Positions 59,830 to 64,000 of a stretch of 64,000 nt of DNA are shown piece by piece. The first letter of the stretch is position 1. Each line of letters begins with the position of its first letter. The position numbers were made by a program, and so were the translations under genes. Location of the stretch: NCBI GenBank assembly GCA_021442155.1, contig CM038218.1:59052268-59116267 (forward strand), read 5' to 3'. The notes under the pieces are model-generated. The model was not told the origin of the DNA, did not search any database, and worked only from the letters and a program-made list of their open reading frames with translations. Origin of the DNA: Cymbidium sinense (lineage: Eukaryota > Streptophyta > Magnoliopsida > Asparagales > Orchidaceae).

Positions 59830-61695
59830 TATTTTGCTCGCATCCAATCCTGTGCACATATTATAGCTTGTGCAATCTTTGGGAATAATGAACATCTAAA
59901 TGCATCAAGAATACGACCATTTGTACTAAAAACTGATTATGAGGCAACAGTAGAAATTGGAACAGCTAAAACATCACGAGCCATGTATGAGAGAATAGGA
60001 AATCTCGGTGCATTAATCTTCCACCAATTTAGAATATCAAAATGATCTTTCATAACTTCAGACTTCACATCTAAATACTTATCTAGATCTGATTTATTAT
60101 TTAGATCATTCTTGCCAAAATTAGATCTTTTGAATTTCTCTATCATTGAATATCTTCTCCCAGAAGATTGCAGTTGTAAAACACTAGACTCTTTAGAAAA
60201 ATTTTGTTTCTCATGGAGATCACTTTCTACTTGGCTTTCACCAATAATTGTTATTTTGTGATCACGAAACATATCATGGCATGATGATCTAATAAGTTGT
60301 GATAGAGCAACACCATCAGACCCTTCATACATATCCATAACAACAAACTCCACATAACGCAGCTTGAATCGGGGATCTAAAATAACAACAAGATATATAT
60401 TCAAATTCATTTTCTCTATGCTACAGCAATATTTATCAAATTTTGTCATAGTTTTGGAAGCCATATTTCTCATATTTAGATCACCATCCATTTGCCAAAT
60501 TTAAAGACGACAAAGAACTTTTGCAATTTCATGAAAAAAAGTATTTGATGTCACATACAAAGAATCGAAAATTCTTAAAGTGAGCTCATAAAATTTTTCC
60601 AAGAAAGGGAGCAATCTTCTAACATTATTCAATCATTATCACTTAAAACACTTTTTACATTATGACCTTCCTCATCTTCCTTCTCTAGTTCTGATTTAAA
60701 TTAAGTGTCAATCTCCCCATATCTTTCAAAAGTTCTCTCTAACTTGATGCACTTAACATTAAAAATGTGGAATTCCATCTAGTAAGAACATCTAAGCATA
60801 ACATATTTTTAGTTTTTATTTTTTCTATTTCAATGCATTCTTTAAATTTTTGTAGCCTTGCAGGTGATTGACGAATGTATTTTACTGCTCTTTGAACATG
60901 ATGGACAGATTCACATATCTCTTTCAACCCATCTTGCACAATTAAGTTAATAATGTGAGCTATGCATCTCATATGTAAGAAGCGACCATCAAGAATACTA
61001 CCTCCTCTCTTGCCAAACTTTTTTTTGCAGGTGTGTGATGATGCCATTATTTGAACTTGCATTATCAACTGTCACAGTAAAAATTACATCAATCTCTCAA
61101 TCTACAAGATACTTCTCAACTTATTGCCCAAATAATTCTCCCCTGTGACTATATATAGACAAAAGTTTATAACTCTTCTATTGAGTTTTCAGTCATCATC
61201 AATGAAATGTTCAGTGATACACATATAGTTAATTTGTTGAATGGATGTCCAAGTATTAGTAAGACAAACTTTATGGCATGACTTCTTGAATAAAAGTTTT
61301 AATATTGCTCTCTCATCCTGATAAAATTGAAAGCAATCACGTGTCAATGTCCATCGTGAAGGTATTTAAAATATTGGACGACACTGAGATATGAAATGTT
61401 TAAACCCCCAACCTTCTACATGCTTGAAAGACAATTCATCGGCAATAATCATCATTGCTAAAGCATTTCTTATATTTTTTTGGTCAAATCTCCATGTCTT
61501 AAGGCTTGCACAAACCTCTTCACCTTTAACACCAAATTGCAATGCTAGTTTAATTTGATTTAGTTCATTGTTAAGAGGATTCTTTTGACACAAAGAAAGA
61601 TGTGCTCTTAAGTTTGAAGTGTCATTAATCTTTGGATCACTGTGATATGACTTTCCACAATAATTATATTTGCTCATTTTTTTCTTCTTTCTCAT
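59830..61695 (-). pseudogene. hAT transposase with BED finger and dimerisation domain
   Basis: Order on the minus strand: a BED-type finger (61590-61695, 'KYNYCGKSYHSD...NLRAHL', with 'C..C' partly altered); 'FGVKGEEVCASLKTWRFDQK' and 'ELSFKHVEGWGFKHF'; 'LDGRFLHMRCIAHIINLIVQ' (60900-61000) and 'LDVLTRWNSTFLML' (60745-60800); 'YLVVILDPRFKLRY' (60360-60400); and the C-terminal 'INWWK..APRFPILSYMARDV' type block with 'LAVPISTVAS'. A TAA (59937-59939) then replaces the Glu of the usual 'ASE.VFS', and the frame continues 'SVFSTNGRILDAFRC' to a stop near 59830. Other shifts occur at 60490-60740 and 61070-61365. Confidence 0.85.
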
Positions 61696-61860
61696 TAGTA
61701 TATCTCACAAAGTGATCCCAAATCTCAGGTCTAGGTTTAGGAGTTTTTCTTTTTTTCTTTGCAATTGGTGGTTTCTCATTACTGACACTCGCATCTCCTA
61801 TAACTTAAACTTGTTGAGTAGTGATCATAGTTTTGGAGGAACTAATAATATTTGAACTAT

Positions 61861-62597
61861 CTCTAACTTGTAACATGTGTCTAGACTCTAAAAAAAATCT
61901 AAACAATAATGAAAAAGTAAAGCATGCTTTAATAAATTACATCAATAAAACTTATTTCAATTAAAGAATGATTGTATACTATAATGTTGAGAAGAAAAAT
62001 ATCATGCAACGTATAATTGAATAGTGCTATTTCATATTTATAAATTGCAATTCTCAATCAACTCCATCAATTAATGTATCCCAAACATTATCATATAATA
62101 CCACATTTCTCAACATTATCATTAAATATTGTTTGCATTAAAGCCGTCCCAATAATATTACTTGCATAGTTGCATAAAAAAATATCTAAGAGGAAAAAAA
62201 ATAACATCATAAGGCTTACATTATAATTCATAAGGCTTATATGGTAGGATTTAATAGATGCTTGCATGATAATAAGAAAAATAAACAAGTAAGACATACA
62301 CTACCACTAGTAATTAGATGCTTACATGGTAGGATACTAGGACTTAATGAGTCTTTCAGCCTTTCCCAAAAAAATCAGGAAAAATTCTATGTGCTCTCGA
62401 CTTGATAACATCACAATGCTTTCAACCTTTTACAAAAAAAACCAGAAAAAGTTCGGTACTGCGAGCTGGAAACCCAAAAAAAATAAGAAAATCAGTTGTT
62501 CATTCTTCCAAGTTCCAATTTCCATCATAATTATAAAATCCGACCACCCAAGACCCAACTGAGCCAAATTGCAACTCCCAAGTAACTGAAATGTGCA

Positions 62598-62669
<72 letters not shown>

Positions 62670-63112
62670 GCTTGAAGACAACTTCCAAATTCAAGCTTTA
62701 TAAGTCATGGGGTTGAAAATTTTTTGTAAATATCCTATTTTCAATCAACCGAGAACACAATAAAATAAAAAATATGCATTTTCCACTCAGTCATGAGTCA
62801 TCCATATTTAACGTAGGTCCATAGGATTACCAATATACCTTGCATAAATATGTGCAAATAGTATATCTGATTTACATTGGGTTTATTTTGCGTACATCTA
62901 ATTTCGTTGATTTGAGTGATGGGTGGATTCTAAAATCCACATTAATTTTAATTACATTCAATTAACTAATGGATCGAGCAATTTTTTACTATATAAAACA
63001 TGTTTTCTATTTAGGTGTCATTCATTGGTTGTAAAATAGAATGTATATTTTTATGAAATAATGATTTTATTTTTATTTATTTTATTATGATAATTCAATT
63101 TTTATTTTTAAG
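61861..63112. other. No gene recognised
   Basis: AT-rich sequence with the compound microsatellite and no supported gene. The pair 'CTTTCAGCCTTTCCCAAAAA' / 'CTTTCAACCTTTTACAAAAA' (62353, 62417) is a small local repeat. Confidence 0.5.
62600..62670. repeat. Compound (AC)n(AT)n microsatellite
   Basis: About 46 bp of CA repeats followed directly by about 24 bp of TA repeats. Confidence 0.95.
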
Positions 63113-63937
63113 TGTTGCGTGCCAGAAAACTAGTTGCGATAGAATAAAATTTCTCGTCTTAGCTTGTATGGAATCCAGCACACAGACAGATAATTGAAAA
63201 GTGAATAAAAAACTCAATAATCTTTACATGAAAAAACCCTAGAAAGAAGGGAAAAAATCACATGATCTTTCCGAGTAAAAATGCTCAACTATATATCTGC
63301 TTTGGAGTACAAAGTTTAAATCTTCCCGATAACAGGATTACAAGATTGTATGTAAGAAATAATGATAATAGGAATTCCAAAATCAGGTTACAATAACTAT
63401 CGTAGGTAGTAATGTTGTTGATGGCGATGGACTATAATAAAGTCGGCGATAACGGTGGTGATGACGAACTTCAAACTTCTAGCTCTTTCTCAACTTTCTC
63501 CCTAGTTGGCATCCAGCTCATTCTCTATTTATGACAAGAATGAGGTCCTATTTATAGGATTCTGACATGGGCATTTTGTTCATTGTAGCCAAAATCCCAA
63601 AAGACTACATTGGATGATGTATATCAATTCATTTGATCACATATAATTTTTGGTGATTTGATCATTCAAATAATCTTTGATTTAAGTGATCTTAGATTTG
63701 TTGGATTTGTCTCGTCGAGCCGCTCGATTCGACTATAAGCACGTCAAATTTGGAAGTCATTTGATCATCTAGTCAGTATTTCGAAGCTTTCATATGCAGC
63801 TTTTGGGCTTGATTTGAGCTCATCCGGTCGATTTGACGATTTTAACATTGTTGAACTGTCATTGAGTCATTTAATTTGATTATATACTTTTAACTCTAGA
63901 TCATTACTTGATTTATAAATTTTAGAGGGATATATCA
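63113..63937 (-). repeat. LTR of a third related Gypsy element, running off the window
   Basis: Minus-strand LTR: starts TGATATATCCCTC at 63937 and ends 'TTTTCTGGCACGCAACA' at 63113. A purine tract (AAAAATATAGGGGTAAA, 63938 onward) lies on its outer right side, so this is the 3' LTR and the element's internal part lies beyond position 64000. It shares landmarks with the other LTRs, including CACGCAACA at the end and 'CATTTGATCACATA..' and 'GACTATAAGCACGTCAAATT' equivalents on the + strand. Confidence 0.8.
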
Positions 63938-64000
63938 TTTACCCCTATATTTTTGGATGATAAAACTTATTTCATACAGAAATATATTAATTTTTTTAAA

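Noticed and set aside
62430..62694. Open frames with Cys-Val runs
   Set aside because: Translation of the compound (AC)n(AT)n microsatellite.

Overview
This is plant nuclear DNA: AT-rich, intron-rich and dominated by transposable elements. Two host genes are recognisable. The first is a DHHC-type protein S-acyltransferase on the + strand (exons between 4770 and 20202; the first exon is not seen). The second is a cellulose synthase-like gene on the - strand (exons between 40303 and 25449) whose C-terminal sequence resembles the CSLH subfamily. CSLH is known from monocots and some other angiosperms, so a non-grass monocot is plausible, but the species cannot be fixed from the sequence alone.

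Layout. 1-4769: flank or intron holding an RTE-type LINE on the - strand (684-3400). 4770-20202: acyltransferase exons separated by introns that contain a second RTE LINE fragment (6121-7160, -), a four-copy tandem repeat (7540-8200), three abutting RTE fragments (10635-12645, +) and a decayed hAT/DUF659 transposon (about 13090-15190, +). 20203-25448: 3' UTR, then about 5 kb with no identifiable gene. 25449-40303: the CSLH-like gene, with an intron of about 9.4 kb that holds an almost pure A/T tract (28.5-30.4 kb) and a pol-less Ty3/Gypsy element (about 31495-36753, -). 40.9-43.0 kb: a decayed MULE transposase (-). 43.6-44.05 kb: a small duplicated exon-like segment. 46565-57848: a large Ty3/Gypsy element (+) with a perfect 5-bp target duplication and three LTRs. 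58.4-61.8 kb: a hAT transposase (-). 63113-63937: the LTR of a third related element that runs off the right edge.

The most striking items are three. (i) The Gypsy family carries two conserved tandem-repeat blocks flanking a probable antisense ORF downstream of pol. A shorter, collinear derivative that lacks pol and the antisense ORF sits inside the CSLH-like intron. (ii) The full-length copy has the layout LTR-internal-LTR-LTR, yet is bounded by a single target-site duplication. (iii) Many otherwise well-conserved stretches (CSLH-like exons, one acyltransferase exon, LTRs) differ from expectation mostly by small deletions rather than substitutions. This points either to a real deletion-biased process or to consensus errors in the assembly.
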